From positions 1 through 64,000 of the forward strand of contig NZ_NMQZ01000010.1 of assembly GCF_002864685.1 (NCBI RefSeq): a stretch of 64,000 nucleotides of DNA, written 5' to 3'. Positions 1 to 8,365 of the stretch are shown in pieces. The stretch's first letter is position 1; every line of letters begins with the position of its first letter. The notes under the pieces are model-generated. The model ran no database searches, was not told the origin of the DNA, and was given only the letters and a program-made list of their open reading frames with translations. This stretch comes from Alloalcanivorax mobilis (GTDB lineage: Bacteria; Pseudomonadota; Gammaproteobacteria; Pseudomonadales; Alcanivoracaceae). The position numbers and the translations under genes are program-made.

Positions 1-1277
1 GGGTCCGGCCGGGCGGGCGGCGCGGGCGCCACCGGGCGAGCCGGTTCGGCGGGCGGCGCGGAATCGCTTAGCCCGGCGGCGCTGGAGGCCGCGCGTCCCG
101 TATCGAGCAGCGCACGCAGGTTATTGGAGTCCGCCACCGGCGCCGCCGCCGCCGGTGTGGCCCGTTCAGGCTTTTTTGCCGGGGCGCGGGCCTCCCCGCC
201 CGGCAACACGCCGCGGGGAGAGAACACCACCATGCGCAACAGAATCATCTCCAGCGCCGCGCGGGCGTCGGGGGCGTCCTGAAGGTCGCGGCGGCCACGC
301 AGAGCGACATCGTAATAGAGCTGGATCTGTTCGGCGGCAAAGGCGCCGGCCAGTTCCGTCATGCGCGCTTCCGCGCCTTCGCCCAGCACCTGGGTAATGA
401 CCAGTTCATGCAGCGCCGCCACCAACTCATCGAGCAGCGCCTGCTCGTCCGGGGCGTGCTCGGCCACCGTGGCCAGCGCCTTCAGCACCGGCGCCGCTTC
501 ACCACCTGCCAGGGCGGTCAGCAAGGTCAGCACGTGGGCCCGGTCGACGGTGCCGAGCATGGCACTGACCGCCTGCTCGGTAAGCTGCTCGCCACCAAAG
601 GCAATGGCCTGGTCGGTGAGGCTCAAGGCGTCGCGCATGGAACCTTGAGCGGCGCGCCCCAGCGACAGCAACGCCGGCGCCTCGAAGCGGATCATTTCGC
701 GCTCCAGCAGCACTTGCAGATGCCCGGCGATCTGCTCGGCGGGCAGGGCCTTGAGGCTGAATTGCAGGCAACGGGAGAGCACCGTGACCGGTAACTTTTG
801 CGGATCGGTGGTGGCGAGCAGGAACTTCACGTGCGGCGGCGGCTCTTCCAGCGTTTTCAGCAACGCATTGAACGAGTGCGCCGAGAGCATGTGCACCTCA
901 TCGATCAGGTACACCTTGTAGCGCCCCCGCGTGGGCGCGTATTGCACGTTTTCCAGCAGCTCGCGGGTGTCCTCCACCTTGGTGCGGCTGGCGGCATCCA
1001 CTTCGATCAGATCCACGAAGCGACCTTCGCCGATTTCCTTACAGGTAGCGCACACGCCGCACGGGCGGCTGCTGACGCCCTCTTCGCAGTTCAGGCAACG
1101 GGACAAAATACGCGCGATGGTGGTCTTGCCAACCCCGCGGGTGCCGGTGAACAGATAGGCGTGGTGAAGGCGGTCCTGATCGAGCGCGTGCATCAACGCC
1201 CGGGACACGTGTTCCTGGCCCACCAGTTCATCGAAGGTGCGCGGTCGATACTTGCGGGCAAGAACCTGATAACTCAT
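1..1277 (-). CDS. dnaX: DNA polymerase III subunits gamma and tau (partial, 3' end off the left edge)
   Basis: This is the clamp-loader ATPase that loads the sliding clamp and, as tau, couples the polymerase cores to the helicase. The first 425 residues are visible; the tau C-terminus lies beyond base 1. Walker A is GTRGVGKT at residues 45-52. Zinc ligands are C64, C73, C76 and C79, and a Walker B-type LIDEVH motif follows. After the collar domain comes an Ala/Pro-rich linker carrying a frameshift signal (separate entry). The start ATG gives the standard MSYQVLARKYRP opening. The 4.5S RNA gene lies upstream on the same strand. Family assignment is certain. Confidence 0.97.
   Translation of the reverse strand, partial: MSYQVLARKYRPRTFDELVGQEHVSRALMHALDQDRLHHAYLFTGTRGVGKTTIARILSRCLNCEEGVSSRPCGVCATCKEIGEGRFVDLIEVDAASRTKVEDTRELLENVQYAPTRGRYKVYLIDEVHMLSAHSFNALLKTLEEPPPHVKFLLATTDPQKLPVTVLSRCLQFSLKALPAEQIAGHLQVLLEREMIRFEAPALLSLGRAAQGSMRDALSLTDQAIAFGGEQLTEQAVSAMLGTVDRAHVLTLLTALAGGEAAPVLKALATVAEHAPDEQALLDELVAALHELVITQVLGEGAEARMTELAGAFAAEQIQLYYDVALRGRRDLQDAPDARAALEMILLRMVVFSPRGVLPGGEARAPAKKPERATPAAAAPVADSNNLRALLDTGRAASSAAGLSDSAPPAEPARPVAPAPPARPD
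135..177 (-). promoter_or_regulatory. dnaX programmed -1 frameshift site with downstream hairpin
   Basis: On the minus strand the in-frame codons GCA AAA AAG CCT GAA hold the slippery heptamer A AAA AAG (bases 177-171). A -1 slip makes the next codons GCC and TGA (stop at 168-166), giving a gamma form of about 370 residues. E. coli dnaX has the same layout. A hairpin with arms CACCGGCG/CGCCGGTG (135-142 and 150-157) and a 7-nt loop follows 13 nt after the heptamer and could stimulate slippage. Use of the site is inferred. Confidence 0.8.
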
Positions 1278-1389
1278 CGCTTTCCAGCCAAATATAGGGA
1301 CGTCAGGGAAAGCCGTATGCTAGCGAATTCGAGGCGGTTAAGACAGCGCGGAGGGAGGGGCTGAGCACGGCGGCGGAAGGATTGGAGGC

Positions 1390-1492
1390 CTTCCCGCCAG
1401 CCACACCCCGGCACACGAGTCCACTGCTACCGTTGCTCCCTTCCGGGCCTGGCGGAGTTCACAGTTTGTCATTGCGGGGGGACCGGCAGGTC
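1390..1492 (-). ncRNA. ffs: Signal recognition particle 4.5S RNA
   Basis: The minus strand carries the SRP RNA apical core: CAGGCCCGGAAGGGAGCA, with the GGAA tetraloop, followed by the AGCAG asymmetric loop side. The ends pair: CCTGCCGGTC near 1490 with GGCTGGCGGG near 1393-1402, forming the closing helix. Length is about 100 nt, as usual for the proteobacterial 4.5S type. It binds Ffh to target membrane proteins. The exact ends are estimated from the helix. Confidence 0.93.
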
Positions 1493-1586
1493 GGCCATTA
1501 CGCGCCAATCAGCGAGCGCGCATTGTGGCCAAAGCCGTTTGCCAATGCAAGCCATGGCGAACACTTGATCGGCTTCTTGGCGGCAC

Positions 1587-2105
1587 TCAATCGAACGGGC
1601 TGTAGTGATCCTCGCGGCCCACTTGGCGGACTTCGCGGTGCTCGCGATTCATCATCTCGTCGATGCGCCGGGCCTGGCGGTCGTCGTCCGCGTCCACCAT
1701 CACCAGATACTGCCCCTTCTCCACCTCCGCCCAGAATGGGCGCAAATGATGATTGCGCGATGATATGCCGAAGATCCCGCCCATCCAGGCACCGAGGCAC
1801 AGGCAAAAGGCGGTGGTCACCACCACCACGCTGAGATCGAGCTGCCAGCCCCAGGGATCAAGCCCGGCCAGGGCGAAGCCGAGCACCACCCCGGTCAGGG
1901 CACCGAACAGCGCGCCCAGAAACCCGGTGTGCATGATGTCGGTGTCTTCCAACAGGGTGCTGGCGCGCAGGCGGGCGCGCGCCAAAGGCCCCGCGTCCCG
2001 GCCGCTGACGTGCACGCGGGCACCGCCAACCCCGGCGCGATCCAGATCCTGGCTGATGCCCTGCACGCTGTCGATGGAATCCGTCAGGTAGTAAAAGCGC
2101 TTCAT
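1587..2105 (-). CDS. Conserved inner-membrane protein of unknown function
   Basis: 172 residues. The start at 2105 (MKRFYYLTDSID) has an AGGAGAGG ribosome site; a longer in-frame start is not supported. The N-terminal 60 residues look like a small soluble alpha/beta domain. Then come two hydrophobic segments (about 73-92 and 100-122) rich in small residues (GALFGALTGVVLGFALAG), resembling a glycine-zipper hairpin. A charged C-terminal domain follows (VMVDADDDRQARRIDEMM). I do not recognise a named function. It stands alone between the 4.5S RNA and the Hsp20 gene. Confidence 0.75.
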   Translation of the reverse strand: MKRFYYLTDSIDSVQGISQDLDRAGVGGARVHVSGRDAGPLARARLRASTLLEDTDIMHTGFLGALFGALTGVVLGFALAGLDPWGWQLDLSVVVVTTAFCLCLGAWMGGIFGISSRNHHLRPFWAEVEKGQYLVMVDADDDRQARRIDEMMNREHREVRQVGREDHYSPFD

Positions 2106-2334
2106 AAAGCCTCTCCTTACCCATCGGGCGGCTGTCCGGAGAGCCACGTGTCGGCGCCCACCGCTGTGCCCGCTGCGCCCGTTACCGCGAGCCCTGCATT
2201 GATTTTGCGCCGCTTGGCGCGGGAAGGAAGGAAAAGCACTAGACCGCTTTGCTCTATGGCGGGGATGCTGATAACCGGCGGGAATGAGCGGCCTCTTGCA
2301 GGCCTCGGGGAAAAACAGGCAAACGTTGCAGGCG

Positions 2335-2365
2335 GCCCCTCTCCCGCGTGGGGAGAGGGGCTTTT
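2335..2365 (+). terminator. Terminator-like GC hairpin
   Basis: GCCCCTCTCCC (2335-2345) pairs with GGGAGAGGGGC (2351-2361), followed by TTTT on the plus strand. Read on the minus strand it sits just after the Hsp20 stop codon but has no T-run, so the only terminator polarity is toward plus, where no gene ends. It may simply act as a 3' stabilising hairpin for the Hsp20 mRNA. Confidence 0.55.
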
Positions 2366-2372
2366 ATCGCGG

Positions 2373-2813
2373 TTATTGGTCGTTCAGGGTGCGCTCGCCG
2401 TTGATCGGCACCTGGCGCGGCTTGTGCGACTCGGGAACCACCCGGGTCAAGGTGACCACCAGCAATCCGTCGTTGAGGCTGGCGTCTTCCACGCGTACGT
2501 GCTCGGCCAACCGGAAGGTGCGCTCAAAGGCGCGCCGGGCGATGCCGCGGTGCAGCCAGTGGCGGCTTTCCGAAGGCGTCTGCTCCGCCGGCTTACCGGT
2601 GATCCGCAACACGTTTTCCTGCACCGTGATGGTCAGGTCTTCACGGCGGAAACCGGCCACGGCCATCACCACCTGGTAGCTGCCCTCGCCTTCACGCACG
2701 ATGTCATAGGGCGGATAGCCGTTGGACTGATCGGAGCGCAGCGCTGTCTCCAGCCACTCGTCGAAACGGTCAAAACCCACGGTATGTCGAAACAGGGGTG
2801 CCAAAGTATTCAT
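2373..2813 (-). CDS. Small heat shock protein, Hsp20/IbpA family
   Basis: 146 residues. It holds misfolded proteins for refolding by DnaK/ClpB. The start at 2813 (MNTLAPLFRHTVGFDRF) matches the IbpA-type N-terminus and has GGAGGTT upstream. The alpha-crystallin domain spans about residues 35-125: YPPYDIV opens it, AVAGFRREDL is the typical A-x-x-x-G-x-x-x-x-D/E-L element, and GLLVVTLTR ends it. A short C-terminal tail has VPINGE, where other members carry an I-x-I-like motif. Expression is likely heat-induced from the sigma-32 promoter at 2913-2940. Confidence 0.93.
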   Translation of the reverse strand: MNTLAPLFRHTVGFDRFDEWLETALRSDQSNGYPPYDIVREGEGSYQVVMAVAGFRREDLTITVQENVLRITGKPAEQTPSESRHWLHRGIARRAFERTFRLAEHVRVEDASLNDGLLVVTLTRVVPESHKPRQVPINGERTLNDQ

Positions 2814-2912
2814 CACATAACCTCCAAAACGTCTCACGGGATCCCCGCAGGCGATCGCGCGAACTCATAGATGGGTGACGTGACTCTCCGGCCGGATTGG
2901 GTCACGGAGAAT

Positions 2913-2940
2913 AAATAGGGTCATGCCGAGAATTTTCAAG
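2913..2940 (-). promoter_or_regulatory. Sigma-32 (heat shock) promoter of the Hsp20 gene
   Basis: Minus strand: CTTGAAA (2940-2934), 13-nt spacer, CCCTATTT (2920-2913). This matches the sigma-32 consensus CTTGAAA-N11-16-CCCCAT-T well. It lies about 100 nt before the start codon, leaving a long 5' UTR. I saw no clear ROSE-type thermometer that would cover the ribosome site. Confidence 0.75.
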
Positions 2941-2966
2941 GGCAGCGAACCGAAGCACTGAAACCG

Positions 2967-3632
2967 CTATCTGGGCGGGTCGAGCCGTTCGGCGGTGGTG
3001 GTATTGCAGCGGAACCAGCCGGCGATGCTGATCCGCTGGCGGTGCGCTTCCAGCACCTCATGGGGAATGCGGTCGCTGAGAAAGCACACCAGGGTGCCGG
3101 CGCTGGGCATCACCTCGGTGGCCGGGTGCAGGGCGTTGTTGTCCGGCCAGATGCGCAGCCGCCCGCCTTCCTCGGCCTGCCAGCGATCATTGAGATAAAG
3201 CACCACCGACAACACCCGCCCGTTGTTGCCGTTGAAGGCATCCAGGTGGCGGCGGTAATAGGCGCCCGGGTCGTAAAGAGCGAAATGCGCTTCCAGATCG
3301 AACAGCCCCAGAAACAAGGCCCGGTTGACCGCCAGCCGCAGTTGCTCCAGCTCTTCCAGCAGGCGGCATTGCGCCAGGGTGGAGCCGTCCAGCCAGCGGG
3401 TGCGGTCGCGGCGTACGCGGCGATTGTGCTGGTGGTCCTGGCGGCGGCCAATGCCGGCGACCTGGAATTCATCGCGCCGGTCGCGCAGCAACGCCTCACG
3501 GCGCAAGGCGCGAATCAAATGCGGGGGGAAATAGCCGGGCGCCACCGCGAAGTGGCGGGCCACCAGATCCTCGATCAGCCGCTGGCAGCGGTCGCCGCCG
3601 GCGCCATCGAACGAGTCAGCTCGGTTTTCCAG
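2967..3632 (-). CDS. 2-oxoglutarate/Fe(II)-dependent oxygenase (prolyl 4-hydroxylase-like)
   Basis: The double-stranded beta-helix core is clear. HLD in YRRHLDAFNGN gives the first two iron ligands. IPHEVL supplies the distal His, and RISIAGWF carries the Arg that binds 2-oxoglutarate. Such enzymes hydroxylate protein or small-molecule substrates; the substrate is unknown. The start is uncertain. The frame is open through homologous-looking sequence up to about 3600, but the only good initiators are CTG at 3632 (behind GAGGAT) and GTG at 3563, which would cut off the first helix. I give the CTG version. The YbjN-like gene lies upstream on the same strand, 47 bp away. Confidence 0.75.
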   Translation of the reverse strand: MENRADSFDGAGGDRCQRLIEDLVARHFAVAPGYFPPHLIRALRREALLRDRRDEFQVAGIGRRQDHQHNRRVRRDRTRWLDGSTLAQCRLLEELEQLRLAVNRALFLGLFDLEAHFALYDPGAYYRRHLDAFNGNNGRVLSVVLYLNDRWQAEEGGRLRIWPDNNALHPATEVMPSAGTLVCFLSDRIPHEVLEAHRQRISIAGWFRCNTTTAERLDPPR

Positions 3633-3679
3633 GGCCGTATCCTCAGCTCGCCCTTCTCCAGGGCCTATCGGGGAGTCCG

Positions 3680-4150
3680 CTAGTGCAGAGGCCCGGGTTC
3701 GGTCACCGGGGTCTCTTCGTCGGGCCAGAACAACCAATCGGCCTGTTGGCAATCGTCCAGCAACTGCACGGTGCCGTCCACCGTCGCCTGCACGAAGTAG
3801 ATAAACTGGTCGAACGTGACGCCACAACGGCCAAGCAACAGGTCGCAAGCGACCAGACGTGGCATCGAGTCGTCGTTCACGTCCAGGAACAGTTTCAGCG
3901 ACGGAAACTCCATGTTCAGACGCGACAACTCCGCCTGCACCGCGAACAGCGCGGCCGGGCGCACTTCCAGTTCAGTGGAGAGCAACAGGCCGTCTTCTTC
4001 CACGAACAGGCGCGCATCGACCACCCCTTCCCGGCTTTGCAACTCCGAGAGGTGCAGGCCGTGGCACTGGTCGCAAATATAATGTTGGATGTTGGCCTGT
4101 TCCAACCAGCGCGTTACTTGCTCCGCGTCCGGCGTGACAACCGTCAGCAT
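3680..4150 (-). CDS. YbjN domain protein (type III secretion chaperone-like fold)
   Basis: 156 residues. The start at 4150 is preceded by GAGGAG. The pattern of a short N-terminal helix, a GLHLSELQ strand, a central LDVNDDSMPRLVACDLLLG stretch and an acidic C-terminal tail (WLFWPDEETPVTEP) fits the YbjN family. Members are small cytosolic proteins of unclear, probably regulatory or chaperone-like role. It likely shares a transcript with the downstream 2OG-Fe(II) oxygenase. No signal peptide is visible. Confidence 0.75.
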   Translation of the reverse strand: MLTVVTPDAEQVTRWLEQANIQHYICDQCHGLHLSELQSREGVVDARLFVEEDGLLLSTELEVRPAALFAVQAELSRLNMEFPSLKLFLDVNDDSMPRLVACDLLLGRCGVTFDQFIYFVQATVDGTVQLLDDCQQADWLFWPDEETPVTEPGPLH

Positions 4151-4310
4151 CGGTTCACTCCTCTGTTCGGGGGCGCATCATCCGGCATTCGCTGGCCAAA
4201 GGAAAGAGCGCGCCGGCATTTCCGGTCCCGGCGGGCCAAAATCCACGCCGTCTCCGTGCGCCCGTCGCCGGGCGTTATGATACCCCTTCGACCCAGAGCG
4301 AGAGGCAGCA

Positions 4311-4985
4311 ATGACAACGACCTATGTGGCGTTCCGTTCCAGCGACGCCCTGCACCGGATGACCGACGGCTTTATTCAGCGCATGCAAGCAGGCGCCAGC
4401 GAGCCGGAGCCGAAGCAGGTGGAGAAGATCATGACCACCTTTATCGAAGAGGCTCTGAACGCCTTCTTTCTCGAGCCCGCCTCGTTTTCCGGCCTGAGTG
4501 GCACACAGATGCGCCTGATTCGCATCGCCACGGACACCATCAACAAAGCCACCGCGCTGGTGATCGGACGCAGCGCCCGCAAAATGGATTTGCAACAGAA
4601 CCAGGCCGCCGCCGCCTATATGGACGAGATCCGCATCGCCGCCCCGGACCACAGCTTCTGGTATGTCGCCTTTCCGATCAGCGAGGCGCTCGCCGAGCAG
4701 GGCCGCCGGGTAACCGCGACCCACCAGGCCGGCGATGCCGACACCGCCCGCCGTGAGTTGGTGGCGTACCTGCGCGGCGTCACCGATCAGGCTTTGCTCT
4801 GGTATTTCGACAAGCCCGTCGAGCTGCTGCGCTTTGGCCCGATTCTGCGCAAGGTCGCTGCGGTTGGCGTGGACACCACCCGCCGCGCCAGCTACGGCGT
4901 GATCAACAAGATCATCCCCAATCTCGCCGACGAACAGTTTCTGCAATCCGCCGAGTACTATCGCGGCATGCAATTGACACGCTGA
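4311..4985 (+). CDS. Conserved hypothetical protein
   Basis: 224 residues, ATG after an AGAGGCA ribosome site. It is predicted largely alpha-helical (VEKIMTTFIEEALNAFFLEP, MRLIRIATDTINKATALVIG, ADEQFLQSAEYYRGM), with no signal peptide and no membrane segment long enough to be certain. I do not recognise a family or a catalytic motif. It is a single gene diverging from the YbjN-like gene and followed by a 335-bp intergenic stretch. Confidence 0.7.
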   Translation: MTTTYVAFRSSDALHRMTDGFIQRMQAGASEPEPKQVEKIMTTFIEEALNAFFLEPASFSGLSGTQMRLIRIATDTINKATALVIGRSARKMDLQQNQAAAAYMDEIRIAAPDHSFWYVAFPISEALAEQGRRVTATHQAGDADTARRELVAYLRGVTDQALLWYFDKPVELLRFGPILRKVAAVGVDTTRRASYGVINKIIPNLADEQFLQSAEYYRGMQLTR

Positions 4986-5251
4986 AAGAACGCGCCAGGC
5001 GGTCCGCGCAGCGAGCCGCCTTAACCGTAAAATCTTTTTAACCTTCACGCGGCCACGCAAATTCCACGGCAAAATGTTCAGTTGAGTCGACGCGTCTGAT
5101 CGACACGGAGAAACGCAAACCCGATCACATTTTTTTGTCGTTGTTATCTTTTTGACACAGTCGGTGACACGATTTCACTACAAAACATTACCAGGGTACC
5201 GGCGACTCCACGAACGACACTAAGTTTTTACAAAAGTGCTTATACAACGGA

Positions 5252-5281
5252 TTGCGCAGCGCTTAGAGCGCTCTCTACTAT
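5252..5281 (+). promoter_or_regulatory. Promoter with dyad operator before the PadR-type regulator
   Basis: TTGCGC (5252-5257), 18-nt spacer, TACTAT (5276-5281). The spacer holds the perfect dyad AGCGC-TTAGA-GCGCT (5258-5272), well placed for autorepression by the PadR-type product. The rest of 4986-5320 is AT-rich, and I see no gene in it. Confidence 0.55.
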
Positions 5282-5320
5282 CAAACCAGCACTATCATAA
5301 TCATTAACGAGGAGTCAGCC

Positions 5321-5869
5321 GTGTCACTGCGCCACGCCATTCTTGTCCTTCTTCAAGACCAGGAAGCCAGCGGCTATGACCTCGCCAGAGAGTTTGCCAA
5401 CAGCATCGGCCTGGTCTGGAATGCCACGCACCAGCAAATCTATCTGGAACTGGGGAAACTTAACGATCAGCGCATGGTGAATTTCCGTCATGTGCCACAA
5501 GAGGGGAAACCGGATAAGAAGCTCTACAGTATTACCGAGGAAGGCCGCCAGGAATTGATTCGCTGGCTGCGCAAGCCCGCCGGGCCGGCGCGCATTCGTG
5601 ACGCCTTCATGGTGAAAGTGGCCGGCGGAGAACTGGCCGACACTCAAACCTTGATCAATGAACTCGAACTGCTGGCCAAACAACGAAGAGAACGGCTTGC
5701 CACGTTCGAGGCACTGGCGAAAAAACTGGATGAACAGGGCCGCGAGCAAAACCTGTTCAGCTACCTGACCGTGCGCCGGGGCATCCTCGATCAACGGGCC
5801 TGGCTGCAGTGGGCGGAGGAAGTGCGGCAATCGCTGCACACCGACCTGGCTAACGCCTCCGCCACATGA
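5321..5869 (+). CDS. PadR family transcriptional regulator
   Basis: 182 residues. It starts at GTG (SLRHAILVLLQDQEASGYDLAREF) 8 nt after GAGGAG. The N-terminal winged helix (residues 1-85) has the PadR hallmarks: GYDL near residue 18, a LGKLNDQRMV recognition helix and KKLYSITEEGRQEL in the wing. The C-terminal half is helical (LINELELLAKQRRERLATFEALAKKLDEQ), as in the PadR-s2/AphA-like subgroup that dimerises through such helices. The ligand is unknown. Its stop overlaps the start of the next gene, so it is probably the first gene of a DUF1853-DUF2804-DUF4282 unit. Confidence 0.88.
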   Translation: MSLRHAILVLLQDQEASGYDLAREFANSIGLVWNATHQQIYLELGKLNDQRMVNFRHVPQEGKPDKKLYSITEEGRQELIRWLRKPAGPARIRDAFMVKVAGGELADTQTLINELELLAKQRRERLATFEALAKKLDEQGREQNLFSYLTVRRGILDQRAWLQWAEEVRQSLHTDLANASAT

Positions 5870-6681
5870 GCGATCCGGCCGCGCTGGCCGGAGAGTTGCG
5901 GTGGCTGCTGGAGGCGCCCGCGCTGTTGAACACACCCGCCGGGGTGGACGACGGCGGGCCATGGCTGGCTCTGGCAAGCGCCGCGCAGCCCGGCCTGATC
6001 GAGACGGCGGCGCGGGCGCTGGCACGGCAACCTCGCCCACGCCGCCTCGGCGTGCATTTTGAAAATCTGGTCGCGGCGCTGATCGAACACAGCGAACGTT
6101 TCGAGCTGGTGGCCCGCAACCTGCCCTTGCGCAACGGCGGCCAGACACTGGGCGAGCTGGACATGCTGGTGCGCGACCGTGCCAGCGGCGAGCTGGCGCA
6201 CTGGGAACTGGCGCTCAAATTCTACCTGGGCCTGGCCGATCACGGCGCCTGGCCCGGCCCCAACCCCGCCGACCAACTGGCCGACAAAGCACGTCACCTT
6301 CAGCGATATCAGTTAAAGCGCACCCACGAGCCGCTGATCGCCACGCAACTGGCCGGCGCCGGTTATCACGTGCGGCGCCGCGTTCTGCTCACCCGTGGAC
6401 GGCTGTTTTATCCCGCGCACACCGCCCTCCTCAGCCCGCCCCAGGCTTACGCGGATCATCAACGTGGGCTTTGGTGGCGTAGCGCGCCGCGGCCCGCGCG
6501 CTTGATCCCCCATGACCTCTGGCACTGCCCGGAAAGCTTGTCCGACAACCAGACGCCCGAGCTTGCCGCTGCCGCCCTCGCCGACTATGTTGAGCAGCAA
6601 CACAGACCGATGATGATCGTCACCGAGCAACGGCGTATCGGCTTCCTGGTGCCTTCGCACTGGCCCGGCAGCCGCACCTGA
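5866..6681 (+). CDS. DUF1853 family protein
   Basis: 271 residues, starting in an ATGA overlap with the PadR gene. The segment LGVHFENLVAALIEH...LGELDMLVRD...HWELALKFYLG resembles the nuclease-like core of DUF1853: E/D and K residues spaced as in PD-(D/E)xK enzymes (E in GELDML, E and K in HWELALKFY). Nuclease activity is inference from that pattern and is not established for the family. No signal peptide or membrane segment. Confidence 0.8.
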   Translation: MSDPAALAGELRWLLEAPALLNTPAGVDDGGPWLALASAAQPGLIETAARALARQPRPRRLGVHFENLVAALIEHSERFELVARNLPLRNGGQTLGELDMLVRDRASGELAHWELALKFYLGLADHGAWPGPNPADQLADKARHLQRYQLKRTHEPLIATQLAGAGYHVRRRVLLTRGRLFYPAHTALLSPPQAYADHQRGLWWRSAPRPARLIPHDLWHCPESLSDNQTPELAAAALADYVEQQHRPMMIVTEQRRIGFLVPSHWPGSRT

Positions 6682-6713
6682 TAATTCCAATAACACGCCG
6701 GCCAGGAGAAACC

Positions 6714-7754
6714 ATGCATTTCGACCCACCGCCGGAGACCGTGATTGGCGCCGATGGCCGCCCACGCCTGGGCCTGTTCACGGACACCCTGGCGCGCATC
6801 AATGGCCGTGATCACGATTACCACACGCCCATGGGGCGGCCCGCCTCACGGTTTGCCCGGCATTTCCACTATAAGCAGTTCCAGTATTTCGGCGTGCTCA
6901 GCGACTCGTTGCTGATCGGTTGCGCGCTGGCGGACACCGCCTACCTGGGCATCGCGTTTTTCTATCTTTACGACACCGCCAGCGGCGAGCTCAGCGAATA
7001 CACCTGGCGCTCGCCCCTGGCCCGGGCGCTGACCCTGAGCGACTCACCCACCCAGGGCGAGAGCCGGTTTCAGCAACGCAACGTGTCGATCCACATGGGC
7101 TACCGGGCCACGCCCGACGGCCAGCGGGAAAAAAGCCTGGCCGTGGCGTTACCCGGGCTGGATCTGCAGGCCAGCCTGATCGAGCCGCCCGGGTATGCGC
7201 CGATGTCGATTTGCACACGCACCGGCATTAATGGCTGGACCTACGCCAATAAAGTGGCCGGCGTGCCGGTCGCCGGGGTGTTGCGCCGCCACGGTCGCGA
7301 ACAGGATCTGTCGCGGCTGCAGCGGGCCGGCGCCCACCATGATTTCTCGGCGGGCTACATGCGCCGCGAGACGTTCTGGAACTGGGCCTGCCTGTCCGGT
7401 CAGATCGAAGGGCGGCGCCTGGGCGTGAATCTGTCCTGTGGCGTCAACGAAACCAGCGTCACGGAAAACTGCCTGTGGCTGGACGACCAACTGATCAAGG
7501 TGGAGGGCGTGGATTTCGACTATCACCCGCGAGACCTGGACCAACCCTGGCGGCTGCGCAGCCACTGCGGCCAGATCGATCTCACCTTCACCCCCCGCGG
7601 ACGCCACCGGGAACGTCTTAACGCCGGTCTGTTCGCCAGCAATTTCCAACAACTTTTCGGCCACTTCGAAGGGCACATCCGCCCTCATCACCAGGCCGCC
7701 ATCGCCGTGCGCGATTTGCACGGCTTCGTCGAGGAGCAGTACGCGAAATGGTAG
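6714..7754 (+). CDS. DUF2804 family protein
   Basis: 346 residues. The start follows CCAGGAGAAACC. The N-terminus (DGRPRLGLFTDTLARIN), the FHYKQFQYFGVLSDSLLIGCAL segment and the C-terminal GQIDLTFTPRGRHRERLNAGLF...FGHFEGHI match the DUF2804 layout, a beta-rich protein without a known reaction, sometimes compared with lipocalin-like or carotenoid-processing folds. No signal peptide. It lies 32 bp after the DUF1853 gene and overlaps the next start by 7 bp, so co-transcription is likely. Confidence 0.85.
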   Translation: MHFDPPPETVIGADGRPRLGLFTDTLARINGRDHDYHTPMGRPASRFARHFHYKQFQYFGVLSDSLLIGCALADTAYLGIAFFYLYDTASGELSEYTWRSPLARALTLSDSPTQGESRFQQRNVSIHMGYRATPDGQREKSLAVALPGLDLQASLIEPPGYAPMSICTRTGINGWTYANKVAGVPVAGVLRRHGREQDLSRLQRAGAHHDFSAGYMRRETFWNWACLSGQIEGRRLGVNLSCGVNETSVTENCLWLDDQLIKVEGVDFDYHPRDLDQPWRLRSHCGQIDLTFTPRGRHRERLNAGLFASNFQQLFGHFEGHIRPHHQAAIAVRDLHGFVEEQYAKW

Positions 7755-8290
7755 ACGATACCCCCAACGATCCGGCCACCCGCACCCCGCCCACTGAATC
7801 GGAGCCACCGCCGGCCGCCGGCGAGGCGGTCAACGAAAAGCTGCGTCGGCTGGCTTTCTGGAGCCTTCAGTATTGGCGTGAGCTGTTCAGCTTCAAGTTC
7901 GATAAATACATGATCATCCAGGTAATCCCCGGCGTTTACGGGGTCGCCCTGGTGGGCATCGCCCTGGGCCTGCTGTATTTGTGCGTGGACGCCTTCACCG
8001 TGTCCACCTGGCGCGGCCTGTTTTTCCTGTTCATCGGCGGCCCGATCGGCTTTCTGGTGCTGGCCTCGACACTGCGTGCCCTGCTTGAGTTCTATATGGT
8101 GGTGTTCAAGATCTCCCAGCACGTGGACGAGCTCGCCGGCCTGCGCGACACCGTGGATCGCCTCTCCGGCATCAGCGACTCGGTGGACGAGATGGTGTCG
8201 GTAACCCGTCGCATTCCGTTCTGGAAGGCCCTGAGCGGCGGCAAGCCGAATCGCGGCGCGGACCGATCCACCGACCGGGACGGTCCTTAA
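7748..8290 (+). CDS. DUF4282 domain membrane protein
   Basis: 180 residues. A Pro/Glu-rich cytosolic N-terminus is followed by LFSFKFDKYMIIQVIPGVYG, the DUF4282 entry motif. Two membrane helices come next (about 58-80 and 88-112), and the amphipathic helix EFYMVVFKISQHVDELA follows. The C-terminal 60 residues are coiled-coil-like and charged. Role unknown. It overlaps the end of the DUF2804 gene and is the last gene of that unit. Confidence 0.85.
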   Translation: MVDDTPNDPATRTPPTESEPPPAAGEAVNEKLRRLAFWSLQYWRELFSFKFDKYMIIQVIPGVYGVALVGIALGLLYLCVDAFTVSTWRGLFFLFIGGPIGFLVLASTLRALLEFYMVVFKISQHVDELAGLRDTVDRLSGISDSVDEMVSVTRRIPFWKALSGGKPNRGADRSTDRDGP

Positions 8291-8365
8291 GCATTGCCTC
8301 GTCGGGCGCTGGCGATAGCCGCCCGCGCCCTTGTGAAACGCGCCTCTCACCCCGACTACTGCGAC

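Noticed and set aside
2814-2912. A ROSE-type RNA thermometer in the Hsp20 leader
   Set aside because: No U(U/C)GCU-like anti-ribosome-site segment pairing with GGAGG could be found by eye.
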